Shown: one piece after another, positions 36,511 to 48,122 of the stretch
Position numbering within the stretch: the stretch's first letter is position 1
Layout of the letters: each line of letters starts with the position of its first letter
Assembly: GCA_020881915.1 (NCBI GenBank)
Contig: JAJFPB010000001.1
Coordinates: 5,890,001 to 5,954,000 of the forward strand
Length of the DNA: 64,000 nt
Direction: 5' to 3'
DNA from: Paramyrothecium sp. XJ0827
Taxonomy: Eukaryota > Ascomycota > Sordariomycetes > Hypocreales > Stachybotryaceae
The notes under the pieces: model-generated
What the model saw: only the letters and a program-made list of their open reading frames with translations
Database searches by the model: none
What the model was told of the DNA's origin: nothing
Translations under genes and position numbers: made by a program

Positions 36511-39500
36511 ATTTCAAAAAGGGTTCCTGGGGCATGCGGTTTGTCGAAGTGTGGCTACCAGGTCGAGGAGCAGGTCTCTTATAGCCACGACTTAGGTATC
36601 CGTCCCTCCCAAGACGAAAGGCTTGTTTAGTTTTGCTCTTCGTCATATCGGCGCCGGTGATTACCATGCATCTCGTGCAGCTGGTAGCTGTGATGCCAAT
36701 CCAAAAGAGTAATACGCGCACATGCTGCTTCGGGTGCCTCGCATAATCTCGGGAAGCATAGGATATCCAATCGCCGGGTCCAACGATGAACTCAGAGGCT
36801 TCCTTTTGGATAGGGCTTCACATCATGCTTGATTTGACGTTTGCGGCAGCAGGTTTCAGGGTCCATGCTGACGCAGGGTTGGCGGAAGGCTCAAATTAAG
36901 TGACGAGGTGATGAACCGCCTGTGTTGCGTTGTCCGAATCGGTTATAGCTTCCACTTCTCAGTTTTCCATTTCAAGAAGAACCATAGCTCAAGGGCTGTG
37001 ATGGGATGTCTGGCCGTGAGTAAAGTCTCCCAAGAGACAAGCAAGTCCATACTCAGTATTCATTAGCATCATATAGTCGAATCCAGGTGCATTGTAACAA
37101 GAGCTTGGCTGCTGGTACAGTTTAGATTTTTGGTTTTAGTACAGCGATGATAAGGACTAGTCCTTCGCAAACCTGTTGCCCACAGCGGAGACCATCTTCC
37201 CTCTCGCCAGTATGTCTTTCTCCTCCTGCAACTTTTGAGAGATGGTTGCACAGGTCATGCAGGCCATGTGCGTATTCAAGCATTTCCCCGCATCCAAGTA
37301 TCAAGGACAAAGGCTGGGCAAAGGGACTACAGTGCCTTACTTACCCATACAATCATGGAGACATACGGTTTGCCATGTCCTTGCTTGCATGACAACATAC
37401 GAGAGGCATCTTGCGGAATCGAGGTTTACACACGATAAAGCGCATGTGCAAGTGTCAATCGGCGGCTAAACGCCTGTTGGCGAACCAATCCCACAGCGCC
37501 AAATTCCCATTTTAGGTAGCACGGTGAGAGGCTGGTAACAGCCCCCCGAGGGCGACGTCATGCCAACGCAATCTGACAGAGGGGCAAGGTTAATGGTAGT
37601 GCACGACGGCAGATCGATGGCAGGGATGCGTGGACGAGAGGTCATGGATCTGATGACCACAAACAGGTGTTGTGCTTGATCGAGGCAGCGGACACAACCT
37701 TGATTCCTTCACCACATTATCAAAGGGGTAAGAGGAAAGAGACATCTTGACTTGCTTGTCACTATTTTAGAGTGCAAATCATGTTGGAGGGACTCGGGAT
37801 GTACTAGGCAGAGCACAGAATGGCGATGTAAGAGGCAATACTACAGGGTACGCTGAGTCATTGGGTGAGGAAGGGATAATATTGCTTCATGGAGGGTATC
37901 TGATGGCATGCGTGTCGATGCTTTCGATATATATCAAGCCGGCCTCCCTTGGCCAAGAAGTACTTGGTTTACAGTACTTGAAGAGCAAGGCAAGAAGGGC
38001 ACCTTGGCTCGACGGAAGTTCGCCTGATCTCGCCATCCCTTTCGAGCACGAGAAAAGGGCAAAAGCAAGTTAATGGAACCTAGAGTGGGGACCTACCTTA
38101 AGCTGGTGAGCGGGCGGGGACCAGTGTCTGATTATTGAAAGATATGATTGAATCCGACTCAGATGTGATTGATCATATGCATGCAACACCAGAAAGAGAG
38201 CCGTTGCGGACGGACAGATTGTTTTCTCGTTGAGAGAGTCGTTGGGAGGTGGGAAGCGATGGACCGGCGAGTGAGAGAAACTTGCAAGATTGCCATGGAC
38301 GACCTCAGAGACAGAAATCCCATCTGCTCCCATGTTCGCCTTGATCGGGTCGATTGAGCATGCTAGCGCCGTTGCGAGAGCCGCCTCGAGATCTTAGCAT
38401 GGCGCAGGTCTCATCGAATGGTCCGATGCAGCGCAGCCGCCGCACCCATCCGATTAGAGCTTTCCCGGGGGCGGCTGGCTGATAGATCATAGTGGGATCC
38501 TTTGATTATGGAGAAGTGGCCGTCGTACCATTTCATGCTCATCTTATTATCAAACGGCCACCGGAATAGTGCCTCGCGCTTCTGCGCCACCAGCTAGATG
38601 CTGTTTCCACCCAAGCCGCAAGTACGGCAGGGGGCGTGTTTTGCTTGAGGAGGTGCTACTCCTCATGGAGAGGAATTGCTCATGAAGGCCGGGAGGGAAG
38701 GGGGAGGGGAGGGAATTGTTAACGCAAGCCTCGGTGCTACGCGGCGTTCGCTAGCGGATCATGAGGCCATGATGTGTAAAGCTGACAGTGACAAGCTCAC
38801 GTCGCAAATGTGACAATGCAGAGATATCGCCGTGGTATCAGTACCCGAGGGGCTTGCAGACGGTCTCTTATTCATATCATGCGATGATACTCGTGGCGAT
38901 GGCGGTCGGTTATGGCGGAGGGGAGTTGGTGAGCATGGTGAATTGTTTGTTTGGTACAAAGACGCCTCGTTACGAGCAAGAACAACAAGCGTTTGCCACG
39001 GCAAATCCCTCCATGGCTTTCCGGGTGCTGAGGGCCGCTCTTGCTGTTGTTGTTGTTGCTGTTGCTCTTTCTCTTTCCCTCGCTCTTCGGACCACATCCA
39101 TAGCGATCGCAATTCCCGTGTCGCGTCGCCTCCCCACATTCCCACATGCAAGTAGCCCGGGAGACCCTGGATCCTCCTCGCTATTTTCCCCGTTGGGGCG
39201 GGAGACGTGTCACAAAAGCGCGCCGTGCCAGCTTCATGCCGCCTACGCAGCAGCGGGCCCGTTAATTGGACGTCTCCAATATGACCCTCTTAGCGGGCGA
39301 GACTTGCGAAAGGCATGTCGAAGACAAGGACTGCTGCCTGGTGGGAACCGGTCGGCTTCTCTGCCGCTGTTGCTGCATGGCCTTTTGATTGATGCCGGGC
39401 CGGGCTGGGCTGGCTCCGGTGGCGATTGTTGTTGGAAGTGATGCCATTGGGCAATGGGCAGCGAGCGCATGCCATGCCTGCGTGCTGTACTGCTCAACAT

Positions 39501-39691
39501 CAACGCCTTGTCGTTGATCCTATCTCCCCAGGCTTTGAGGCGTTCGGTCTTGATTCCGATTGACGCTCTGGCGAGGGCCTCGAGATGACATCACGACGAC
39601 GGGCAGCTGCTCTGCTTCCCACCCATGAGCCATGCATCCAGGCGACTTATCAAAAAAACCAGAAGCAAAAAGGTTTAATGATGGGGCTGTT

Positions 39692-39722
39692 GCCATCGCC
39701 ATCGCCATCGCCATCGCCATCG
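39692..39722. repeat. GCCATC hexamer repeat
   Basis: Five tandem copies of the GCCATC hexamer in a non-coding stretch. Confidence 0.9.
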
Positions 39723-40844
39723 CTACCGGCCTCCTCCACAGCACAGGACAGTCCTGCATGATGGGATAGGGCGATTTTCTCTCCGGCCGCTGTATGAGAC
39801 CTGCGCAAGCTCGAAACCGTCGTTGCTTTTCTCCCATTCAGGGACAGCGCAAATCAGGTCTTGCTCAGCTCGCCGGGGAGACGCAGTGCGACCCCACAAC
39901 TTTCTTCACTGTTGAGAGGGCGCAACTCTACTTTGAGAACTTTCCCCATATTGCTCTGCCTTAAGGGTGTCTTTGGGGGCGCAGAGGTTCGACTTTCGGA
40001 TCGCCTCGGTGAGATATCATTGTCTCACCACCCGACGTGTTTTGAATGACAATTTGAGCATCGAACTCCATTCCAAGAGGATCCTCATTCCAACACCAGG
40101 CCCATAGTCGCCTCAGAAAAGGAAAGACGAGAACCATGTTTGCCTCGTTCGAGAGGGACCCTCGATCCTCAATGCCTCGTACGGCTAGGTATGGGGGGAG
40201 CAACAAGCAAGGTCTGTGTGGGTGCATGCGTGAGGGTAGATCTGTCCCTCTAGGTTGCCTCTCAGAGCGCGTTCATGCAGGGACCAGATCTCTAAAGCTC
40301 TTTTGCTTTCCTGAGTTCTTTTGGAGCTCGCATTATCCGTCCACAATTTGGCTTTGGAACCACCCCTCCCTATGGAGCGTTATTGACACGGTTCACCTGA
40401 GTTGGACGGTGTGAACTTGATTCATTCACGCACACCCCCCATCCATCCCCTCTCCCCCCCTCCTCTCCCGCCTCTCCAAGCTAGGCGTCCATCATATTCA
40501 TCCATTCACGGAAAGCCTTTGTTCTTTGCCCAAGTGCATGGCTCAAGCGCCCGGCCTAGGAAAGATTAGTCCGGATTGAGAAGGCCTGGAGAGCAAGCAC
40601 CAATATGGAAGCCTCTCCTGGTTGCCGTATATACAGTACTATATCTACCTGGGGGGCGGTTCACAGCAATCCCCCGTCTCCATTCAATACATGGGCTCTG
40701 CGTGTCGAGGGACTGCGAAACAGGACCTAGACATCCAAAAACACAGGAGTCTGTAACGGCAATAGTCGCAGTGGAGAGAGACCTTGGCCCTTTTACTCGA
40801 ACCTCCCTCATCGAGATTTCCGATCGTGAGACCACCCTTTCATT

Positions 40845-41216
40845 CATTCCATCAATGACCTGGGTACACACCTCTGTCTCTCGGCGGCTTTTACGTTAAC
40901 CACCTATCATTCGCACGACTTTCCCGCTGGTTGATCTGCAACTCTCTTGTCTCAGGATAAGTCGGCATCTTCCTCCCGCAGTTGCTCATTCCACCTTGTG
41001 TGCGGTGTGTTATATCTTCAAGGGCGTCCGTCACCGTGGATAAAAAGCATTCCCGGCCACAAGCTGCCCCGTCATAACAGTTTATTTTCACCCTCGCAGC
41101 ATTTGTTACGTGGAGTCGGGACCTTCGTTGAAAGAATCATCCTGGGAAAGAAGCTTTACCACTCCTTGACTGGATAATTCCTCGACTTCCCTTCCTTTAT
41201 CCCTTCCACACATTCT
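40845..41216. promoter_or_regulatory. Cluster of AbaA-type CATTCY motifs before brlA
   Basis: Four CATTCY motifs occur on the + strand: 40845-40850, 40987-40992, 41048-41053 and 41211-41216. AbaA, a TEA/ATTS regulator, binds CATTCY in Aspergillus, and brlA itself is a known target in the feedback loop of conidiation. Here the cluster lies within 440 bases of the brlA start codon. Function is inferred from motif and context. Confidence 0.5.
40855..40899 (+). CDS. Possible upstream ORF of brlA, 14 codons
   Basis: A short ATG-to-TAA frame ends 384 bases before the brlA start, with no further ATG between them. Aspergillus brlA-beta mRNA is controlled by a short upstream frame, so a similar role is possible if transcription begins further upstream. 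Transcript data would be needed. Confidence 0.25.
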   Translation: MTWVHTSVSRRLLR

Positions 41217-41283
41217 CTCGCAATACACAATACACTTTTCTTCCACTCCAGACACACGCCTACACGCACCTCTACCATCCAGC

Positions 41284-42475
41284 ATGCAGTTCGAGCCGGA
41301 CTTCAGGTTCAACATGAACGACAGCTACGGCATGTCCAGCCAGGCCTTGTCGTGCCCTTCGACCTCCACCAGCTTCTCATCTGCTTCCTCAGCATACGAT
41401 CCTTTCACCCCAAGCTCCAGGCGATCAACACCAAACGAACTAAGCCTCGACTTCGAGGGCCACTGCACTTCCTTTGCAGGCTCACATCCTCTAGACCTCA
41501 CTCCACCCTCAACGGCTACCTCGAAGTATATGTTTGGACCAGTACAGATCAAAGCAGAGGCCGAGCAGATGCCTTTCCAGGAGATGCTTCCAATGACTCC
41601 TGTCAAGAAGGTCGAGAACATGCCCAGGGAATACGATCACATGATGGAGATGAACATGGCACACCAGCACGCCGTCGGGTCGCTGACTCCTTCAAACTCC
41701 TTCGGCATGTACACTGTCTCTCCCGACACGGCAATTGGTGCAACCTCTTTTATGATGACCCCGACGCAGAGTCTTTCGGGATCTGAAGTCGCAGAGAACA
41801 CTTCATCCTGGTCCTGCGTGAACGAGAGCCCCATCTCCTTCTTCAACCAGAGAAACCCCGGGCCACAGGAACTGGAGCTCTTTGAACTTGACCGGCAGTC
41901 AATATCACCGCTAAACCGATACCAATTGCCAGGGCCTGTGTCGCCAAACCACATGCGGGCCCACAGAAAGATGATGGTCCACGAGATCCAGCGGAAAACC
42001 TCGGAGCTTCAACGAGCTCAAATCCGTGCATCGAGGAAGCGGGTTGGCCGACCCGATACGGCACCTGTCGATGTGGTTCGCAGGGCGATGAACAAGTGCG
42101 ATTACCCAAACTGCCAGAAGGCGTTCCGCCGAAATGAGCATCTCAAGCGACACAAACAAACGTAAGATCTCCTGTGGCTTGGGCTATAAAGCCCTGGTCT
42201 GGGCTTCTTCCCTTCACTCATCACTGACACGAGACCTTTACAGTTATCACGGAGAAGGGCCTAATCAGTTCAAATGTGAATTCTGCGGCAAGGACCAATT
42301 CAACCGCAAGGACAACCTCTACAACCACCGCAAGCTGCACGCAAGACCCAACAGCCGGAATCGAGGTGTCGAGTTCATCCCCGCAGCCGTTGCCATTATT
42401 GAGCAGGAAGAACGTAGTCGCAAGCGACGAGCTCCACCCAAAGCAAAGACAGAGAGACAGGACGATGACTGCTGA
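41284..42475 (+). CDS. brlA: Conidiation regulator BrlA, C2H2 zinc-finger factor
   Basis: BrlA is the central transcription factor that switches on conidiophore development. Two exons, 41284-42161 and 42244-42475, give 369 residues. The N-terminal 240 residues are Ser/Thr/Pro/Met-rich and disordered, as in an activation region. The C-terminus carries two zinc fingers: C272-C277-H290-H295 and C304-C307-H321-H325. The intron interrupts codon 293, inside the first finger. The block from CDYPNCQKAF through HARPNSRNRGVEFIPAAV and ERSRKRRAPPK is the hallmark of BrlA rather than of other C2H2 factors. The chosen ATG is the first after a 384-base ATG-free leader; Met11 is a possible alternative. The gene sits alone between gene-poor regions of 6.2 and 3.3 kb. 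Confidence 0.92.
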
Positions 42476-45400
42476 GCCATCTGAGCCGTCACCCATTCTG
42501 TTGCTGTCCAAGGCAACCCGCCTACGCCGGTGATTCCGACTGCCCACGCTATTTCATGTTAAGAAGGCATTCCATTGTCACTCTCTACTATGAAGATTGA
42601 TGGCGAGATAGTTCAGGCATCACACGAGATAACACCGAGTTTGCAACAGTTTGGGAGCACAGACGAAGCTGACGAGCAGCTCCCAGACACGGGCCAGTGT
42701 CTGTTGGGAGCGTGGTGGCGCGCCACGCAGCCGCAAAGAAGCAAGAAGACGACGCTATTCTTGTTACTCCATCCCCTCCATTCCTCGCAGAGGCACAAAA
42801 ACATTTCTTTTCTTTTTCTTTCCAGGCGCAATTGGATCTTGGAATACAAATCCGCTTTGGGCGGAGGGTGCGGCAACTATTGATATCCGAAGAAGGGGGG
42901 TTGAAAGAAGCGGCAGCCGCGTTCCTGAACGATGGCTCCGTCGCTCAAGGTTTACCTGGGGGTGGTCGTTTGGAATTTTGCATTCAGAGAGGCAAGCAAC
43001 TCTCTTTTTGTGTACAGTGGGGAAAAGGACGGGACATCAAAAGGTTTCTTTTCTTTGTTGATCATCCAGCTTCCGGATCGAAGCTGGTGGACCTGGGAAG
43101 ACGGTGACACACTGGCCCCTACACAGTTGGGCAACATTTCCTTGGAGTGAAAAAACCTACAGTATCTACCTACCTTGTAATCTAGTATCATATCCCGCGT
43201 ATCTGCAACATGCTGAGCAGGGAAAGACCTGGCAGAGACAACGAGAAGACTAGTTCGGAATGGAAAAGGCTTGGCCGCTCACAGCCGGCACACTTATTGG
43301 CTCTCCAATAGTGAACCCTTGTCTCAGATCTCGTTGCCACCAGTGCTAGCTAATTGGAATGATGAAGCTTGTCAAGAAAAGCCACGTACATGGTGCGCAG
43401 GAGCGGTGCGCAGTAACGTCGTTGAAACGTGCCGCCACCCGTAGGACGGCTTTTGTCTTGGAGGAGCCCGAGCCTATCACCTTATATGGAGACGTAGCCT
43501 GTGAGAGATTCCCCTAAAGAGGCGGTTTCTTTGGGACACGGAAATGCCCAGCGCGTAGGGGTTTTTTTTTTTTTTTTTTGGGGAGGGCTCAAAACGGTAT
43601 GTCTGTACAGTAGACACTGAGTATGCAAGAGCGGCAGCGAGATCGACCTATTGCAGCCTAGTTCCCCATGTAACGAGTCCGCAGCCAGGAGCCCATTCCG
43701 CGACAGAGCCGATGAGAGTTGGGGCGCGGACAACGCATCATCGAGCCAACTGATGAAGATTGCAAGATGCGGCTCCGATCTTGCAGCGGCTGATGTCGGG
43801 CAAAGGAGGGCGAGCATGGGAGGCGTGTGAGCCCACAGCATGCCGGGTCATCATCGATCAAGGCTCGAGAGTCTGGTTGCGGCAATAGATAGCCTCACCG
43901 CATACTCTTGGCAGCGGAATGAGAGCCGCAGTGTCGGGCCCGGATGCTGGACCTGGCCACCCGCGATAGTCACAGGATGTTTGTTAGCACGGGGTGTGGC
44001 ATCTTCACAAACACAGGCGGAGCAAACGACACTGTGAATCGTCCCACCCTGGTCTACTATTGTGCCCTGCGAGCCCAAAGCTGAAGGAAGCGCCAGGTCG
44101 GAAAGCGTCCGAGAAACGACGCTGAGTTCATTGACGGGCCGCGGCAGCGAGGCGTCTGAATTGACGGTTTGATGCTGTTTCCATGAACAACGACACAGGA
44201 AGTCCCTCCACTTACAGCTCCTAGGCAATTTGCAATCGACACAGACCATTGCCCGTTTGCACGTACCGCAGCCCAAGCTGTAACGAGTAAAGAGTGCGCG
44301 GGCTTGGCTCGATTGCCCGGCGATAGTACGGCCGTTATAGTGGGCACGTTGAATGGGGGATGAATGGGCGAACAGACCAAGCGATGAATAGAAGCTTAGT
44401 TCAGCCATCCTGACCACAGTGTTTTCTTTTCTTTTTCTCTTTCCGGGCTCGATTAGCTTTAGCTGAACCCCTCCCCCAGGATGTCCCCGGTAGGCGGAAC
44501 TAGGGCAAAAGCTGGGAGTGTGCAAGATGCGTCTTTACATGGGCGGATAACGGCAAATGTCGTTGGGCGACGTTCTCGGCCAAGCCGGGGGGGGGAGGGG
44601 GCTTGGGGGTGCCGGCGACGATACCCGGATCTCGGCCACCCTGCGGGTACCTCCTTGCGCTTTTACCTTACTTCTTACTACTGTATCTCCAGGCAAGTAA
44701 CCTTAGGTACGGAGTACTTTGCGGTGTAGCAAGCAAGCAACCCCGGACGCGTAGGCGCCGAGGCCATTCTCCCACCACGGACCAATCTCCGGCTAGAGTG
44801 CAGCTCAGACGCGAAAGACCATGAAGCGGTCGTGCGCTTCTACTTTCTTTTGTCCTCTTTTTTCCCCACGTCCCGTGACGGCAATCTGCACTTTCACAGA
44901 GCCTGCGCCAACCAATACGCGAACATGAAGGCCCATGCTCCTTGCTCTTGGCGGGAGGGGAGCCTGTGGTCGTGGGGCGCCCAGCGGGCGCAGCGTGCTG
45001 CACAATAGGGCGCTATCAGGAGGGCCGGGGGTGGCGCCTGAGCCTCCCATCCGCTATAACTCATTGTTTGCGTGCACAGTGCAATGCTGATGAGGTAATG
45101 CGTCAGGGCACCACCTTGGCTCGATTCGAGGGCCACAGGTCATTTGGCGGTCATCGCTCACTTTCGCCTCGTCAGATCTCGAAGTTGATACTGTACTGTA
45201 CAGCATTCAGTCCACCCAGTCATTCTTGCTCTAGCGGCGTCACACAGCACCGGAGCTTCATCTCCAAGCATCGGGCACCGCAGTCCAAGCTTTACCGATA
45301 TTCTGGCTCTCATCGCTTGCCTCGTCCACGCGGAACACCATCCGCATCCTCCCTCGTTGCACGGCGGAGCAATCTTCGCCCGCGAATGGGTGACCACCCC

Positions 45401-45736
45401 GCAACCGGGATCTGGCGATGCCAAGCCACCGGAAACCTGTCGACGTGACTGATGAGGACGAGCGTGAGTGAGCATGGTTGAAGCTATCTGCTGCTGTCGA
45501 TGGTTACGCTTGCGCTGCCTCATGTGAGAAGTCAACACCATTTTCGAGACACGCCCCCCCCTCTTCATCCAAACGCGATGCGAAAAGGCCCTCCCTCCTC
45601 CAACATCTAACTTGATCCGCATACCCATTGGCGAACTTTCCAAGCTACGGAAGCGCACGGTGCCATTGCAACCTTGCTTGATCACTGAAGGGTCCGCTGA
45701 TGCTGGTAGCCATCCCTTTGTGCGGACTCGACCGTC
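42476..45736. other. Gene-poor region downstream of brlA
   Basis: No supported gene. It holds a run of 18 T at 43562-43579 and a G-rich stretch near 44588-44605. A CCTTAGGTAC/GGAGTA motif is at 44701-44717. Long antisense frames at the right end overlap the next gene and are judged spurious. Confidence 0.6.
43562..43579. repeat. Poly-T tract
   Basis: Eighteen consecutive T, followed by a short G-rich run. Confidence 0.9.
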
Positions 45737-48122
45737 ATGACGCATCAACAACCTCCGTCCTACCAGGAGGCAATTGCGCAGCTCGACTGGTTGGACATCG
45801 TCGCGCCCTATATTCGTTTCGCCGACTACCGTGCCCTGTGCCTGGTGAGCCCTCATTTTTGGCGCGTCTTCGCCCCGCGGCTGTGGAGGGATCCTTTGTG
45901 GTCTGTCCGGCAACAAGGTCTGGACCCGGGAGACGGTACGTCCCCCAGCCTTGACACATGCACCTGAGAGGTGTATCCTACATGACTGCATCGACGCTAA
46001 CTCGAGGAAAACGATTGTTGTAGACCTAGCCTGGTGGCTAAACTTTGTCTTCAATAAGCTTGGCCAAATTCGACACGCTGCCCGCAGTCTTGTCCAGGTC
46101 CTGGATGCACGAGGCTTTGCCAAGGCTACATATCATTTTGCCTCGGACGAAAATGAAGTCACACTCCAAAGGAGCTTCGAGAGAGCACTGGAGCTTTTCC
46201 CCAATGTGGATGCCATTCTTCTCGACGGCCACACCGACATCGCGCCTTATCCGCTGTTGCAACAACAATTAAGGACGGTTGTTCACCGACCACTGATCCT
46301 AAGTGTGGCTGATTGTCCTGTGAAACTGCCTGATAACTTCTTCTCCGCACTTGAACTACAAAACCTCGTTTACCTTGACTTGTCTGGACTACGTGGTTCA
46401 CTCGCGGCGCTAACACAGTCGCCGCCGCGCGCACGCAGACTGCTCCCTGAGCTCCGTGTGTTGAAGCTTCGAAACAGGGAGATTTATGATTCGCAGCTGA
46501 AATCACTTTGTTCCTATTTCAAATTGCGCCTGTGGAGCCTGGACTTGAGCGATAACAGGATTACCGATGCGGGCCTCCGCTCCCTTGCCTTGGACTGTTT
46601 CCCTGTCGAGAACCTCCGATGCGAATCTCGTGCCCAAGTGGAAGGTATGATATGGTCTTCTCCGTCGCTGGGCACACCTGAGTACGGCCCGTTTCTTCAC
46701 ATCGAGGAGTCTACGTTAAGCGGGACCTTTTCTCACCCAGAGAGGTATTATGCGGACGCCCCCGAGTACACCTCGCATGCGCACGGGGAACCGCAAGCAT
46801 ATCGATTCATGCGCACCGACGGTTGCCAGCCGACTCTACATGACTCGGCCGATGCAGCAATCGCCATCCTGTGTGTTCAAGGCAAGGGCTTTGCTACAGA
46901 GAAGTTTCGGATGTCCCGTGGCCTCACTCACCTCCGATTATCACGGAACAACATTTCCAGCTTTGGTTTGATGTCGTTGATCCGCAGATCCAATGGCCAA
47001 CTAGAACACGTAGCTTGTGACTTCATGCCTCTATTCACTCTGCCCAACGGTTTGCCCCAGCCGTGGCCACGATCGGCAAAGTTCTATGGCATAATTGGTG
47101 CAGCACACATCTTTCGCCCAGTCATCTCGTCCAACCTTCGTGTCTTGCGCATACATCACTCGCTGGTCACGCACATCCCAACGCTCGAGGTGGGAGGCTT
47201 CTCTAAGGCATCTTGCATCTTGCTCTCCGAGAACACAATTCTCCCACGCGTAAAGCAGGCTTATCCATATCCGTTTGTTCCAGACGCGAACCCTCGACTG
47301 TACTCCCTGACGCTGACTTGTATCCCGCGACGCTCGTCGGGGCCGTTGACTGATGCGCTGATCAGCTTCCTAGAGCAGCTGTCGCTCCAAGAGCGGGCGA
47401 TACAGGACGCAAAGCTGATGGCGCCATCACGTCGCGGGCCCAGGCTACTCCAGGGATTAAGACATCTGAGGTTGGAGTTTGAATCAGTTGAGATGAATGA
47501 CGGTTTCTCCACAACAGTAGATTTGGACGCTGAAAAGCTCATGCGGAGCGGAGATCAAGGATTCAGTTTCTTTGAGGAACGAGTCAGTCAGGCCCCTGCG
47601 GCAGAGCCAGCCCGTAGCGTCGCGATGATGGGGGCTCCTGACGCGGGATTTCAGGAACGTCCCTCGGGTGTGGGCCGAGACAATGATGAATTTGTGACTT
47701 ATCATGGCAAGTGGAATGGGGAAACATTCTCAGTCCCTGTCTGGATCGGACCAACAGCAACGCAGCCCAATTCTGTCATAAATGACTACCGGCAGCTGGT
47801 TATCAACCATGGTTTTAGGGTTGGGGTCGGGCCAGCAACATCCTGTCAAATCGCTGCTGGCGCACCGCGCGGCTCCTACGTCTTCCACACAGCTTGGTGC
47901 GCGGCGATCATGCCCAAGAAATTCGTGCCGCAAGCGCAGGCTCAACAATTTGCCATGAAGGATGTCTTGCAGGAATTGAAGAAGTATCGCGCAGCGGGGA
48001 GAGCCAAGTACATGGCGTTGAGGGAGCAGAATCAGTCGCAGCCGACGTTGCTGGGACCGCCGCATTACTACTGGACCGGCCAGCTTGAGGTCTCAACAGA
48101 TTATGTTGCACCAAACTGGTGA
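45737..48122 (+). CDS. F-box-like / leucine-rich repeat protein
   Basis: Two exons, 45737-45935 and 46024-48122, give 765 residues. The N-terminus (about 15-55, LDWLDIVAPYIRFADYRALCLVSPHFWRVFAPRLWRDPL) fits an F-box-like helix bundle, the part that binds Skp1 in SCF ubiquitin ligases. Leucine-rich repeats follow, including LVYLDLSGLRGS, LRVLKLRNREIYD, LWSLDLSDNRITDAGLRSLALDC and LTHLRLSRNNISSFGLMSL. These would recognise substrate. The C-terminal 200 residues hold a conserved-looking Tyr/Trp-rich segment (FVTYHGKWNGETFSVPVWIG; YVFHTAWCAAIMPKKF). By architecture it is a substrate adaptor for an SCF-type ligase; no substrate can be named. Another ATG upstream is not in frame. It lies alone between two gene-poor stretches. 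Confidence 0.85.

Larger units (their letters stand above)
35070..41283. other. Six-kilobase gene-poor region upstream of brlA
   Basis: No convincing gene. Frames of 60-220 codons appear in several registers at once and lack introns or motifs. It holds pyrimidine/purine-rich runs, a GCCATC hexamer repeat at 39692-39722 and, near the right end, the probable brlA promoter and leader. A weak cysteine-rich frame at 36319-36510 is listed separately. The stretch 35.5-36.2 kb has fragmented open frames that could be a decayed mobile element, but I cannot identify one. Confidence 0.55.

Noticed and set aside
38788..39441. 217-codon + frame upstream of brlA
   Set aside because: Several frames are open at once over a low-complexity GC-rich stretch; no motif or splice signal supports it.
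42651..43107. Two overlapping 136-codon + frames after brlA
   Set aside because: Both are open in parallel over Lys/Phe-rich low-complexity DNA, likely brlA 3' sequence.
45158..46123. 321-codon frame on the - strand overlapping the F-box/LRR gene
   Set aside because: It is antisense to the supported first exon and start of exon 2, Arg/Cys-rich, without motifs, and shares the region with other overlapping frames.
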